Shown here one piece after another: positions 44,555 through 53,527 of a stretch of DNA of 64,000 nucleotides (positions are counted from its first letter, which is position 1; each line of letters begins with the position of its first letter). The notes below the pieces were generated by a model. It was not told the DNA's origin. It saw only the letters and a program-made list of their open reading frames with translations, and ran no database searches. Source of the stretch: Chitinophaga sp. Ak27. GTDB lineage: Bacteria; Bacteroidota; Bacteroidia; Chitinophagales; Chitinophagaceae. The stretch spans positions 124,001 to 188,000 of the forward strand of contig NZ_JABAOB010000001.1 of assembly GCF_012726295.1 (NCBI RefSeq), given 5' to 3'. Both the position numbers and the translations under genes were made by a program.

Positions 44555-45316
44555 ATGTCGAGCATACAGCTAATAAGAAACGCTACATTGGTGATCCATT
44601 ACGCCGGGAAAAAGATATTGGTAGATCCTATGTTCGCGCCCAAATCAGGTTTACGCTCTATTGCAGGAAAAGTGAAAAGTCCTACCGTAGCACTTCCGCT
44701 GCCAATAGCAGACATCATCCGCGGCACCGACCTGGTGCTGGTGACCCATACTCACGCGGATCATTTTGATGCTGCTGCCAGTGAAGCCTTAGATAAATCT
44801 CTGCCGTTGATCAATCAGCCCGCAGATGAGGCTTACTTCCAAAACGCACAATTCACTAATGCTATTACTGCATACGATACGCTCACCTGGGAAGGTATTA
44901 CCATCCAGCGAACAGGCGGAGAACACGGTAGCGGTGAAGTACTCCAGAAAATGGGTACCGTGAACGGGTTTGTATTAAGCGCTGCAGGCAAACCTACCAT
45001 TTATATTGCCGGCGATACTATCTGGATCCCGGAAATAGCGGGGTACCTCCATACCTTTCAGCCAGATTACGTAGTGATTAATTCCGGTGGCGCGGTCATG
45101 CCGGGTTATGAAGACACGCCCATCCTTATGGAAGAAAGTCAAACCATGGAGCTGATAAAAGGAAGCGGCCATGCTAAAATAATTGCGGTGCATATGGAAG
45201 CTATTGACCACTGCCGGACTACCCGGGAATCCTTACGTCAGAAAGCAAACGCGTGGAACGTACCGGAAGGGAAATTGACCATCCCCCAGGATGGAGCAAT
45301 GGTAACGCTGCAGTAA
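44555..45316 (+). CDS. MBL-fold metallohydrolase (UlaG-like)
   Basis: The 253-residue cytosolic protein is of the metallo-beta-lactamase fold with the metal-binding HTHADH motif (His65, His67, Asp69, His70), a further GGEHGSG, an AGDT strand-loop, and a C-terminal HMEAIDH. It begins with the LIRNATLVIHYAGKKILVDP strand typical of UlaG-type and related hydrolases. The substrate cannot be read from the sequence. Its own promoter element lies just upstream. Confidence 0.88.
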   Translation: MSSIQLIRNATLVIHYAGKKILVDPMFAPKSGLRSIAGKVKSPTVALPLPIADIIRGTDLVLVTHTHADHFDAAASEALDKSLPLINQPADEAYFQNAQFTNAITAYDTLTWEGITIQRTGGEHGSGEVLQKMGTVNGFVLSAAGKPTIYIAGDTIWIPEIAGYLHTFQPDYVVINSGGAVMPGYEDTPILMEESQTMELIKGSGHAKIIAVHMEAIDHCRTTRESLRQKANAWNVPEGKLTIPQDGAMVTLQ

Positions 45317-45436
45317 ACTCCTGCTAAACAGAAAGCATATACGAAAAAACCTTTGTTTTAGCGGACTTTTCTGCGTATGAGCTATCATCCTGGGATGCTT
45401 TATTCCTAGCAATGCAGCGGTGCGAAATGCTGCCGT

Positions 45437-45694
45437 TCACGGCTTCATATTGGACAGGATCTCCTGCCAAATTAAACGCACGATCTGCTCCTTTTCAACG
45501 GTATCCAATCTTTCCTTTACCGTCGTTTGTCCATCTTCATTAAATTCAAGATGTGCAGGAATAAAAGCAGGTAACACATTTTCTTCTTCTGCCGATGAAA
45601 CGCTATAAGTAGTGATATCCTGCTCTTCATTTACATTCACATGAAAGCGATACGGCTTCTTGTCTATGTAAACAGTAATATCAGTTGTTTTCAT
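45437..45694 (-). CDS. Small hypothetical protein
   Basis: Start ATG 45694 (MKTTDITVYIDKKPYRFHV) is chosen; the frame is open to 45748. The 85-residue acidic, soluble protein has an N-terminal beta segment, a Ser/Glu-rich middle and a C-terminal helix (KERLDTVEKEQIVRLIWQEI). I do not recognise it. It stands alone between the MBL gene and the GbsR gene. Confidence 0.55.
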   Translation of the reverse strand: MKTTDITVYIDKKPYRFHVNVNEEQDITTYSVSSAEEENVLPAFIPAHLEFNEDGQTTVKERLDTVEKEQIVRLIWQEILSNMKP

Positions 45695-46032
45695 TTGCAT
45701 GTTTTTAACGGTTTTTAAATAGATGGAAATGCCCTGTTGATGTTGCAACTCAGTACACCTTTTTAGCGTGCCAAAAATCAGGAGTTATTAAACCAGTGAA
45801 AACAATAACAGTACCATTAATGCCATTTTCGGAAACTACATCATCGTCAGTTGACGTTGCAAATACCTGCGTGTACACCCCGGGCAATAGTATATCACAC
45901 TTGTGAAGATCATTCCGACGGGAAAGACCTCATATCCGAATTTCGCATCACTATGTGCAATTCGTTACCCATTTCCCCCAGAAACCATCGTCATTAAATA
46001 GGTTGCGCGATTATTGAAGAATAGGTAGCAAT

Positions 46033-46047
46033 ACCATATCATATGGT
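46033..46047. promoter_or_regulatory. Palindrome upstream of the GbsR promoter
   Basis: ACCATAT-C-ATATGGT is a perfect 15-base palindrome 22 bases before the larger inverted repeat at the promoter. It could be a second regulator site. Confidence 0.35.
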
Positions 46048-46068
46048 TCACTGCCGTATTACTTAAAC

Positions 46069-46114
46069 AAACTGGTTCTCTTTTTGGAAAACCAGTTTTA
46101 TTTCTCCAACTTTG
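46069..46114 (+). promoter_or_regulatory. Promoter and candidate operator of the GbsR-efflux cluster
   Basis: The inverted repeat AAACTGGTT (46069-46077) / AACCAGTTT (46090-46098) encloses the -33 TTG (46084-46086). A -7-like CAACTTTG follows at 46107-46114 (20 bases). A repressor bound here would block RNA polymerase, so this is the probable autoregulatory operator of the GbsR protein. Confidence 0.5.
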
Positions 46115-46133
46115 TCCAATAAAAACAGCAGCA

Positions 46134-46598
46134 TTGGAAAAACACAGGGATAAGATTGAGCAACTTAGCGTTGCCATGGAAGGCCTGGGCCTTACACCGG
46201 TGGCGGCACGGACCTATATTTATCTCTTGCTGTGTAAAGACCACCAGGCTACGTTTGAACAGATCGTGGATTATTTCGGCGTGAGCAAAAGTGCCGTATC
46301 AAATGCCATCAAAATGCTGGAATCTACTAAAATGATCACGTCTAAAACTGTGGGCGGCCAGCGAAAACGCTACTTTTCGGCCAACCTGGCTGGCATCTTT
46401 AATGAGCAGACCATGACCGACAGGATCAAGGTTTTTTTCGGCATCCTGGATGAAATCAGGTCTATCCGCCACACCGATGACGCATTGAATGAGGAACTGG
46501 AAGCAGTAGCCCTGCTCTATAAAATGATGCTGGTAGAACTGCCGCTAATAATGGAACGATGGAAACGGACCGTCGCACTCAACAAAGCCCATCCATAA
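46134..46598 (+). CDS. GbsR/MarR-type winged-helix regulator
   Basis: The frame begins at TTG 46134 (read as MEKHRDKIEQ), 20 bases past the promoter; ATG 46176 would remove the first helix. The 154-residue protein has the GbsR-type winged helix (TPVAARTYIYLLLCKDHQAT, VDYFGVSKSAVSNAIKMLES, then wing KTVGGQRKRYFSA) and a helical dimerisation tail. It lies 64 bases before the TolC gene and probably represses the efflux operon and itself. The inducer is unknown, probably a membrane-active compound. Confidence 0.86.
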   Translation: MEKHRDKIEQLSVAMEGLGLTPVAARTYIYLLLCKDHQATFEQIVDYFGVSKSAVSNAIKMLESTKMITSKTVGGQRKRYFSANLAGIFNEQTMTDRIKVFFGILDEIRSIRHTDDALNEELEAVALLYKMMLVELPLIMERWKRTVALNKAHP

Positions 46599-46662
46599 AG
46601 GCTTTTTTTTGCCGCGTTTGGTTCTTTAAGTTCAGAACTAAAAGAATAACAACTATTTAACG

Positions 46663-47994
46663 ATGAAAACAGGGATTATTTTTCTGTTGCTGGCTGCCCA
46701 GATCCGGGTAGCGGCGGGACAAGTCATGCCGGAGAAAGACACAGGGCAACCTGCCACTACCTTCAGCTTACAGCAATGCCTTGACTATGCCAGCGCCCAT
46801 AACCACGAACTGTTCGCCAAAGCGCAATCGGCCGATGCGGCTAATCAAGACCGGAGAACAGCGACAGCCGCTCTTCTCCCGGACATTACCATCACCGCAG
46901 CCATCAACAACTACTGGAAAATTCCCGTACAGGTATTTCCTGGAGAACTGGTAGGCCGACCTCCCGGCACTTTTGTACCAGTACGCATGGGTACTCCCTG
47001 GATGGGCAACTACGGTGCAGAAGCCAGCCTGCCCCTCGTAGATGTAAAAACCTGGCAAAACATCCGCCTGGCTAAGCTGCAGCAACAGGCTGCCAGCGGC
47101 GAATACCACTCCTTGCAACGGCTGCTGCAGAAAAATGTACGCATGGCTTACTATAGCGCACAGTTGCAGCAAGACTACCTGGTGGTAACACAACAACTGT
47201 ACAGCAACTACCAGCAAATTCATGATCTGCTACAACTTCAGTTTAATAAGGGCCTGACAGATAAAATTGCTTTTAACCAGTCGGCCGTCCTGCTGAAAAA
47301 CAGGCAACAAGCCGTAGAACAGGCCGCCGCATCATTGCAGGAAGCCTGGCTCGATCTGAAATTCTGGATGGGCTTTCCGCCCGACAGTCTGCTGCACACG
47401 CAGCCTACAGATCCTTTACCGCCGCTGGACATCCATAACTATAACGCCACGCAGCTCCCCGACTATGAGGCCGAGCAGCTGAAAGTATCTATCGCAGCAC
47501 AACAATACCGCCATACTCAAGCTTCATTATATCCAAGCTTACACCTGAAAGGTTCTTATCAGCAACTGGGATTTGGCGATCAAATCAATTTCATCACCCG
47601 CTCGCCCTGGTTTACCGTTGGCTTTGCCGGCGTGGAATTACGTTTCCCCCTATCGTGGTCCAATTTCTCCGCCAAACCCCGGAGTAAGAAAGCGCAGTGG
47701 CAGGCTAGCTCCAGCCGGTTCAAACAATATGAAGCAGAACAGGAAAAAAAATATCGCGAGGAAAAAATACTGCTGGAAAAAGCAGCGGGCGATATACAGG
47801 TACTAAAAGAAAATATTGCCCTGGCGCAGGAAAATGAAGCCCTCAGCAGGCAGAAGATCAATAAAGGGATTATCGATATGATACAGTTGAAGGAAATACA
47901 ACAAGACCTTTACGATGCTGAAGTAAAACTCAACGACGCGCGTACCGACTTTTTCAAACACTACACTGAACTCAACTATTTGCAACATCAATAA
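46663..47994 (+). CDS. TolC family outer-membrane efflux protein
   Basis: The 443-residue exported protein has a signal peptide (MKTGIIFLLLAAQIRVAAGQ) and two homologous halves of long coiled helices with beta strands (TFSLQQCLDYASAHNHELFA, LPDITITAAINNYWK; second half QHRHTQASLYPSLHLKG-type). TolC trimers form the outer-membrane channel for efflux. It is first of four genes; the adaptor gene follows after 8 bases. Confidence 0.9.
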   Translation: MKTGIIFLLLAAQIRVAAGQVMPEKDTGQPATTFSLQQCLDYASAHNHELFAKAQSADAANQDRRTATAALLPDITITAAINNYWKIPVQVFPGELVGRPPGTFVPVRMGTPWMGNYGAEASLPLVDVKTWQNIRLAKLQQQAASGEYHSLQRLLQKNVRMAYYSAQLQQDYLVVTQQLYSNYQQIHDLLQLQFNKGLTDKIAFNQSAVLLKNRQQAVEQAAASLQEAWLDLKFWMGFPPDSLLHTQPTDPLPPLDIHNYNATQLPDYEAEQLKVSIAAQQYRHTQASLYPSLHLKGSYQQLGFGDQINFITRSPWFTVGFAGVELRFPLSWSNFSAKPRSKKAQWQASSSRFKQYEAEQEKKYREEKILLEKAAGDIQVLKENIALAQENEALSRQKINKGIIDMIQLKEIQQDLYDAEVKLNDARTDFFKHYTELNYLQHQ

Positions 47995-48002
47995 CGATCT
48001 GC

Positions 48003-49100
48003 ATGAAAACATGGCTTACTATAACAGGAATGACAATACTGTTCATTGCCTGCAAATCCAAAATGGCTACCTATACGGTGCAGTCCCGCACCCTGAATGA
48101 AGCCGTATATGCTTCCGGGGAAATAATGCCTGAAGCCTACTATTTCCTGAAAGCCAATTCCGCCGACCTGCTGCTGAAAGTGTTGGTAAAAGAAGGCGAC
48201 ACCGTACAGCAAAACCAGGTACTGGCAGTATTGGGCACACCCGGCCAGCTGGAACAGGTGAGCATCCTGCAACAGCAGGTAGCCCTGGCTGGCGCCAATA
48301 CACAGGAAAGCGCTGCTCCGCTAACAGAATTGAAAAAGCGGATCGCGCTGGCCCAAACACAGCTGGAACAAGATGCCCTTAACGCCAAACGCTATACGGA
48401 GCTGGCACAAAGCAAGGCAGTATCGGAGAAAGATGCGGAACAGGCCAGGATACAGGCCGCCAACAGCGCTACACAATATAAAACCTTGCAGGACCAATAC
48501 CATGCCATGCAAAACGATCTGGCCGCTAAACTGCTGCAGGCCCGGCAACAACTGACCGCCACGGCACAAGATCGCGAAGGCAAAGTGCTGAAAAGCCCTG
48601 TGAATGGACGCGTATACAGGGTATACCTGAAACCCGGCGAGCTGGCACAACTCAATGATCCCGTGGTGATGGTGGGACAGCCCGGCTCCTTCAAGCTGGA
48701 ATTACTTGTGGACGAGCGGGACATCAGCAAAATACATAACGGCCAGCAAGTGTATTTCGAAACCGATGTCTACAAAGGCAAACAGTTTGCGGCGACCGTC
48801 AATAAGATCATTCCGCTGTTGCAAAAAGAAAGCCGCAGCTTCCAGGTGGAAGCCGCCGTCCGCGATACTGCTCTCTTTTACCCGCAGTCGTCCGTAGAAG
48901 CCAACATCGTTATACGGGAACACATAACAGCGCTGGTAGTGCCGGCTAATTACCTCCTGAAAGGCGACAGCGTGTACCTGCAACAAGGCAAAGCATTACA
49001 GAAAACCGCGATTGTTGCCGGCATCCGTAACGGCGACTGGGTGGAAGTTAAATCCGGACTGAAAGCAGGTGATGTCATTGCCCTAAAAGAAGTACCATGA
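48003..49100 (+). CDS. HlyD/MacA-type efflux adaptor, probable lipoprotein
   Basis: The 365-residue periplasmic adaptor carries a lipoprotein-like signal (LFIAC, cysteine 17). It has the biotinyl-lipoyl-like half motif (VKEGDTVQQNQVLAVLG), a long coiled-coil hairpin (about 75-180), the returning lipoyl half (GKVLKSPVNGRVYRVYLKPG), then a beta-barrel and membrane-proximal domain (VYLQQGKALQKTAIVAGIRN). It bridges TolC and the FtsX-type permease. Its stop overlaps the permease start by 4 bases (ATGA), indicating translational coupling. Confidence 0.9.
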   Translation: MKTWLTITGMTILFIACKSKMATYTVQSRTLNEAVYASGEIMPEAYYFLKANSADLLLKVLVKEGDTVQQNQVLAVLGTPGQLEQVSILQQQVALAGANTQESAAPLTELKKRIALAQTQLEQDALNAKRYTELAQSKAVSEKDAEQARIQAANSATQYKTLQDQYHAMQNDLAAKLLQARQQLTATAQDREGKVLKSPVNGRVYRVYLKPGELAQLNDPVVMVGQPGSFKLELLVDERDISKIHNGQQVYFETDVYKGKQFAATVNKIIPLLQKESRSFQVEAAVRDTALFYPQSSVEANIVIREHITALVVPANYLLKGDSVYLQQGKALQKTAIVAGIRNGDWVEVKSGLKAGDVIALKEVP

Positions 49101-50359
49101 AACTAATTACTAATATCAAACTCGCTGCTACCATCGCATTCACGCATATGCGCACCCGGTTGAAACAAACGCTGATCGCCACTGCCGGCGTCACCTTCGG
49201 GATTACCGTCTTTATTTTTATGGTCAGCTTCATACAAGGCTCTAATGATTTCGTACAGGCCGTAGCGTTTGAACAATCGCCCCACCTAAGGCTATATAAC
49301 GAAATACAAACAGCACCGGCCAATATCATCGACAGGACCCATCCCGGTAACATCAACCTGGTCAGCCATGTTAAACCAAAAGACATCCTGCTCAACCTGA
49401 AAGATGGTCCACAGGTGGTACAGGCATTACAACAGGACCCGCGCGTAGCGGCCGTTTCCGGCGCTGTCAGTACCCAGGTCTTTTATCGCCTGGGCTCCAG
49501 TAGCATTAATGGTACCATCAATGGTATCCGCTTCGAACAGGAAAATGCCCTGTTTAATCTGCAAGCCAAACTGGTAGAAGGCAGCTTCAAAGAGCTGGCC
49601 ACCCTGCCCAACAGCCTGGTAGTGGGCGTTGGCCTGGCGAGGCGGCTCAACGTTAAAACCGGCGACCGGCTCGAAGTGACAACCGACAAAGGCAACAACT
49701 TTTCTGTGAAAGTGGTCGGCATCTTTAAGACGGGGCTTACCGACATTGATAAACAACAAAGCTATGCGAGTTTGCATACCGTACAGCGGTTCCTGGAAGT
49801 ACCGGTGTCCTATATTACCGACATCAAAATAAAGCTACATGATATGGAACTGGCCCCGGCCATGTTGCCGGAGCTGCAGGCTAAATACGGCGTTCACGGT
49901 TCCGATTGGAAACAGGACAACTCCGCCCTGCTCGAAGGCGATGCCCTCCGTAAAATGATCGTATATGGCGTAGCCGTTACAATCCTATTAGTTGCCGGCT
50001 TTGGTATTTTCAACATCCTCACCATGATGATCTATGAAAAGATGAAAGACATCGCCATCCTGAAAGCCATGGGCTTTTCCGATACCGACATCCGCTGGAT
50101 ATTCCTGGTGCAGGCGCTGATGATTGGGATCACCGGCGCGTTAATGGGACTGGTATTCGGATTCCTCGCTGCTTATGGCATTTCCAAAATGCCTTATAAG
50201 AGCGATGTAATGATCACGCTGGATCATCTGCCCGTCAGTTTCAGTGCCGTGTATTATGTTACCGGCTTCACTTTCGGGATGCTTACTACTACCCTGGCCG
50301 GCTACCTGCCTTCCCGCAAAGCCGCCCGAGTAGATCCTATCACGATTTTAAGAGGATAA
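49097..50359 (+). CDS. MacB/FtsX-type ABC transporter permease
   Basis: The 420-residue permease has an N-terminal span (TRLKQTLIATAGVTFGITVF), a large periplasmic MacB-like domain (about 45-280), and three C-terminal spans with the FtsX signature (ILTMMIYEKMKDIAILKAMG, then LMGLVFGFLAAYGISK and a final PSRKAARVDPITILRG). It overlaps the adaptor gene by 4 bases and is followed 2 bases later by its ATPase gene. The complex would expel drugs, lipids or peptides; substrate unknown. Confidence 0.92.
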   Translation: MKLITNIKLAATIAFTHMRTRLKQTLIATAGVTFGITVFIFMVSFIQGSNDFVQAVAFEQSPHLRLYNEIQTAPANIIDRTHPGNINLVSHVKPKDILLNLKDGPQVVQALQQDPRVAAVSGAVSTQVFYRLGSSSINGTINGIRFEQENALFNLQAKLVEGSFKELATLPNSLVVGVGLARRLNVKTGDRLEVTTDKGNNFSVKVVGIFKTGLTDIDKQQSYASLHTVQRFLEVPVSYITDIKIKLHDMELAPAMLPELQAKYGVHGSDWKQDNSALLEGDALRKMIVYGVAVTILLVAGFGIFNILTMMIYEKMKDIAILKAMGFSDTDIRWIFLVQALMIGITGALMGLVFGFLAAYGISKMPYKSDVMITLDHLPVSFSAVYYVTGFTFGMLTTTLAGYLPSRKAARVDPITILRG

Positions 50360-50361
50360 TC

Positions 50362-51033
50362 ATGAACCTGATAGAAGTTAGGAACATCAACAAATACTTT
50401 TACCAGCCAACCAAAATGCAGGTGCTGAATAACGTAGACCTGGACATCGAAAAGGGCCATTTTGTTTCCATCACCGGAAAATCGGGTAGCGGTAAATCTA
50501 CCTTGCTGTATCTGTTGTCGACCATGGATACCGATTTCGACGGCAGTATCCGCATTAACGGCGAGGAAATGCAGGGCAAACGTAACCGGTGGCTGGCCGA
50601 CTTCCGGAATCATCATATCGGATTTGTATTCCAGTTTCACTACCTGCTACCCGAATTCACGGCGCTTCGCAACGTAATGCTGCCTGCATTAAAACTGGCT
50701 CGTTATACACCTGCTGAAATAGAGCACCGCGCCATGGACCTGTTGCAATTACTGGGCGTGGAGGCACAAGCTAACAAGCGTGCATCGCTGCTTTCTGGGG
50801 GACAACAACAACGTGTAGCTATTGCCCGGGCATTGATCAACGAGCCCCTGATCATCATGGGCGACGAGCCTACCGGCAATCTCGACAGCCAGAATGCGGC
50901 TATCGTCTTTGATCTCTTTCGACAGCTCTCTTCAGAAAGGGGACAAACCATCCTCACCGTTACCCATGACGATGACTTTGCCCGCCGTTCCGATAAGGTT
51001 ATTCACCTGGTAGATGGCAGGATTGCAGATTAA
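50362..51033 (+). CDS. LolD/MacB-type ABC ATP-binding protein
   Basis: The 223-residue ATPase has Walker A GKSGSGKST (39-47), the signature LLSGGQQQRVAIARAL, Walker B LIIMGDEPTGNLDS and the H-loop TVTHDD. The close match to the LolD/MacB group, and its place 2 bases after an FtsX-type permease, mark it as that permease's motor. Its last 35 bases overlap the end of the convergent MFS gene, so transcripts of the two efflux modules collide here. Confidence 0.93.
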   Translation: MNLIEVRNINKYFYQPTKMQVLNNVDLDIEKGHFVSITGKSGSGKSTLLYLLSTMDTDFDGSIRINGEEMQGKRNRWLADFRNHHIGFVFQFHYLLPEFTALRNVMLPALKLARYTPAEIEHRAMDLLQLLGVEAQANKRASLLSGGQQQRVAIARALINEPLIIMGDEPTGNLDSQNAAIVFDLFRQLSSERGQTILTVTHDDDFARRSDKVIHLVDGRIAD

Positions 51034-52465
51034 CAGGCATTTTCGCCTTCAGCACTTTCCTGGTGGTGCTGGTATAGCTATCAGGAAGTATCACCAGGAA
51101 ACCAATGACAACAACCAGCATCGCAATACTCAATATAGCGGCGGCGCGGTAAGCCGTAACATAATCCTGCAAGGAAGGGTTATCTCCCGTGACGTAGAAG
51201 AAAACGCCTCCTATGATACCAGCGCCCATAGCAATAGCAGATTGCTGAGCTGTGTAATAAGAGCCGGATGCAGCTCCCGCAAATTGATGTGGAACACCCT
51301 TAAGGGAGAAGGCCAGTAAAGAAGGAAGTACTGCGCCGCATCCAATGCCATACAGCAATAGGATGGCTGCAAATGCGAATGGCCCGGCCTGCAGGTTGTC
51401 CAGGAAAAGGATATGCAGTACAAAAGCACAAATCATGGTAAGCACGCCTGCCACCAGTACCTTCTTGCCAAATGAGGGGATCAGTTTTACTGATAAAATA
51501 GACGCTATCACATAACCGATTCCCTGGAATACAAAATAGCTACCGGTAGTATAAGAAGGAATACCCAGGCCATTTTGAAAGAATACGCCGGTGATCAGAA
51601 AGTAGGATTCCTGCACGAGGAAATAAAACAGCGATGCGAACAAACCAATACGAAAGTCCTTATGATAAAACAGCCGCATATTAATCAACGGCTCTTTTCC
51701 TTGAGTCAACTTATTCCGCTGGTGGATGTAAAACAGGTAAAAGAGTGGCGCCGCCGTGAGGAGCAGTACCACACTCCAGGCCGGCCAACCAAGTTCCCTG
51801 CCCTGTATCACCGGAAACACCAGGCAGAACAGCGCGGGTGTAAGCAGCAATACGCCTTCGTAGTCAAATTTCAGCGAGGTGTTGCGGGGCGTTTCCTTTA
51901 AGAAAAGTCCGGCGAAAATCACCGCTACGATACCCACCGGCACGTTGATGAAAAATATCAACCGCCACCCTTCTACGGCAAAGTGTGTATCTGGTAACAA
52001 GCCTCCCAGGAACTGGCCAATAACAGAGGCCGAGCCGGCGATGATACCATAAATGCCAATGGCCTTCATCCGTTCTTTTTCTTCCGGGAATAATACCTGG
52101 ATATAGGAAACGCCTTGGGGTGTCATGATAGCTGCGGTGATGCCCTGGAAAAAACGGGCTATGTTCAGTTGTCCCGTCGATTGTGCCAGTCCACAAAAGC
52201 AGGAGCTGACCGTAAAGAGCAACATGCCGGCAATAAAGATTTTCTTACGGCCGTAGTAGTCACCCAGCCGGCCACCTGTAATCAGCAAACAGGAATACCC
52301 CAACAGGTAAATGGCAATGACCAGCTGCAATTCGCCATTGGTGCCCTTCAGCCCTTTCTGGATAGCAGGCAGTGCTACATTCACTACAAATATGTCGATT
52401 ACCGCCAGAAAAATGGCGGACGATACGATAAGCATAGAAAACCATTGGGATGTTTTTTGTTTCAT
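50999..52465 (-). CDS. MFS drug:H+ antiporter (DHA2, 14 spans)
   Basis: The 488-residue inner-membrane exporter belongs to the DHA2 group: FVVNVALPAIQKGLKG in span 1, GGRLGDYYGRKKIFIAGMLL as the MFS signature loop, FQGITAAIMTPQGVSYIQ, and 14 predicted spans. Such pumps expel drugs using the proton gradient. It belongs with the alpha/beta hydrolase and TetR genes: a TetR-type operator lies 12 bases upstream of its start (52477-52494). The 3' end overlaps the ABC ATPase gene. Confidence 0.92.
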   Translation of the reverse strand: MKQKTSQWFSMLIVSSAIFLAVIDIFVVNVALPAIQKGLKGTNGELQLVIAIYLLGYSCLLITGGRLGDYYGRKKIFIAGMLLFTVSSCFCGLAQSTGQLNIARFFQGITAAIMTPQGVSYIQVLFPEEKERMKAIGIYGIIAGSASVIGQFLGGLLPDTHFAVEGWRLIFFINVPVGIVAVIFAGLFLKETPRNTSLKFDYEGVLLLTPALFCLVFPVIQGRELGWPAWSVVLLLTAAPLFYLFYIHQRNKLTQGKEPLINMRLFYHKDFRIGLFASLFYFLVQESYFLITGVFFQNGLGIPSYTTGSYFVFQGIGYVIASILSVKLIPSFGKKVLVAGVLTMICAFVLHILFLDNLQAGPFAFAAILLLYGIGCGAVLPSLLAFSLKGVPHQFAGAASGSYYTAQQSAIAMGAGIIGGVFFYVTGDNPSLQDYVTAYRAAAILSIAMLVVVIGFLVILPDSYTSTTRKVLKAKMPVNLQSCHLPGE

Positions 52466-52476
52466 AAAATAATTAT

Positions 52477-52494
52477 ATAGATAGATCTATCTAT
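52477..52494. promoter_or_regulatory. TetR operator 1 (MFS promoter)
   Basis: ATAGATAGATCTATCTAT is a perfect 18-base palindrome, core TAGATAG-N2-CTATCTA, just upstream of the MFS start. The same core recurs at the alpha/beta hydrolase gene and the TetR gene. Confidence 0.8.
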
Positions 52495-52510
52495 TTATAA
52501 ATAAAAAAAA

Positions 52511-53440
52511 TTAAATAACGGAAACGGTGATCGCTTCCAGGAACCGGGTAATCAGCGCTCCTATTGCATCAGGCGCATCTTCCAGGCTATAGTGCCCTGC
52601 TTGTGGCAGCTCATACACCTCTCCTTCCGGGAACAGCGACCGGAATAGCGGAAGGAAATATTTCGCATGCAGTGTACGATCGGCGGTTCCCCAGATGGCG
52701 AGTGCCGGCAAATGACTGATCTTTTCCAACGCCGCTGAATCGGGTTTTTCAAACTGATGGGCGCCGGCGGCAAACCCTGCGGCCCATCCCAGCACGCCGG
52801 CGCAGTCGGCCGGAGTTGGAAAAGGCGCGCCATAAGCTTCCAGCCAGGTGGGGGTAATGAGATCGTTACGCTCAAATCCATTTAGCTTCAGCGTGCTGAG
52901 GATGTTGTAGCTGCTTTCATTGAGTACGCTTTCTAGTCGTTCCTCCTTCGCGGCCTGCAATATCCAGCGGAACCAGGGCGATTCCTGCGCATTGGCCTCC
53001 AAAGCAGCTGGCAGGCCCGGTTGCCCAAAAGCAACGGGGCCATTTACACTCACTACCGCGGCAATACGCTCCGGATGTCTTGCTGCCAGGCCCATTCCAA
53101 CAGGGCCGCCGAAGTCATGCATCACCAGGGTGATATCGTGCAAATCGAGGCCCAGCACCAGCTTTTCCAGGTTATCGATGTGGTCCTGCAACCAATATGT
53201 ACGGCCGGCCGGCGTTTCGCTTTTCCCAAACCCCATATGGTCGGGAGCAATGACCCGGTGGATATTAGCAAGCTCGCGGACCAGGTGCCTGAATAAATAG
53301 CCCCAGGTGGGTTCTCCGTGCAAACAAAGCACTACCGGCCCTTTACCTTCATCCACGTAGTGCATATTAAATCCAGGCGCCGTGCTGAAATGAGGCGCAA
53401 AGGGAAATGTACCCTTAAAGGTTTCATCGCGAGGTATCAT
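52511..53440 (-). CDS. Alpha/beta hydrolase, haloalkane-dehalogenase-like
   Basis: The 309-residue enzyme has the alpha/beta fold with oxyanion-loop HGEPTW (41-46), nucleophile Asp109 in HDFGGP and catalytic His283 in GHYSLED. HGEPTW-x-YLFR and an Asp nucleophile are typical of haloalkane dehalogenases. The halide-binding Trp next to the nucleophile in those enzymes (DWGG) is Phe110 here, so true dehalogenase activity is doubtful; epoxide hydrolase or another reaction is possible. It lies between operators 2 and 1 and is regulated with the MFS pump. Confidence 0.82.
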   Translation of the reverse strand: MIPRDETFKGTFPFAPHFSTAPGFNMHYVDEGKGPVVLCLHGEPTWGYLFRHLVRELANIHRVIAPDHMGFGKSETPAGRTYWLQDHIDNLEKLVLGLDLHDITLVMHDFGGPVGMGLAARHPERIAAVVSVNGPVAFGQPGLPAALEANAQESPWFRWILQAAKEERLESVLNESSYNILSTLKLNGFERNDLITPTWLEAYGAPFPTPADCAGVLGWAAGFAAGAHQFEKPDSAALEKISHLPALAIWGTADRTLHAKYFLPLFRSLFPEGEVYELPQAGHYSLEDAPDAIGALITRFLEAITVSVI

Positions 53441-53466
53441 ATTTATTGGTTTGATGGAAAATGAAA

Positions 53467-53482
53467 TAGATAGATATATCTA
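53467..53482. promoter_or_regulatory. TetR operator 2 (alpha/beta hydrolase promoter)
   Basis: TAGATAG-AT-ATATCTA matches the TAGATAG-N2-CTATCTA core with one mismatch and lies 26 bases before the hydrolase start. Confidence 0.7.
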
Positions 53483-53496
53483 TTCATATTTAGCTT

Positions 53497-53521
53497 TAAA
53501 AAAAGTCCCGGCTAAGGGACT
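53497..53521 (-). terminator. Terminator of the TetR gene
   Basis: On the minus strand AGTCCC-TTAGCC-GGGACT is followed by a run of seven T. It starts 6 bases past the TetR stop and keeps its transcript apart from the hydrolase gene. Confidence 0.85.
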
Positions 53522-53527
53522 GACAAA

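Larger units (their letters stand above)
45695..46133. other. Regulatory gap upstream of the GbsR-efflux cluster
   Basis: The gap has no coding frame. Its right end holds two inverted repeats and a promoter for the gbsR-like gene (46033-46114). The left 300 bases show nothing notable. Confidence 0.5.

Noticed and set aside
52477..52494. Simple GATA microsatellite rather than an operator
   Set aside because: The GATA-like units are arranged as a palindrome with fixed 2-base centre, and the same core recurs at two further promoters of the same cluster, which a microsatellite would not explain.
52511..53440. Firm naming as haloalkane dehalogenase
   Set aside because: The halide-binding Trp beside the nucleophile is Phe, so only the fold-level name is supported.
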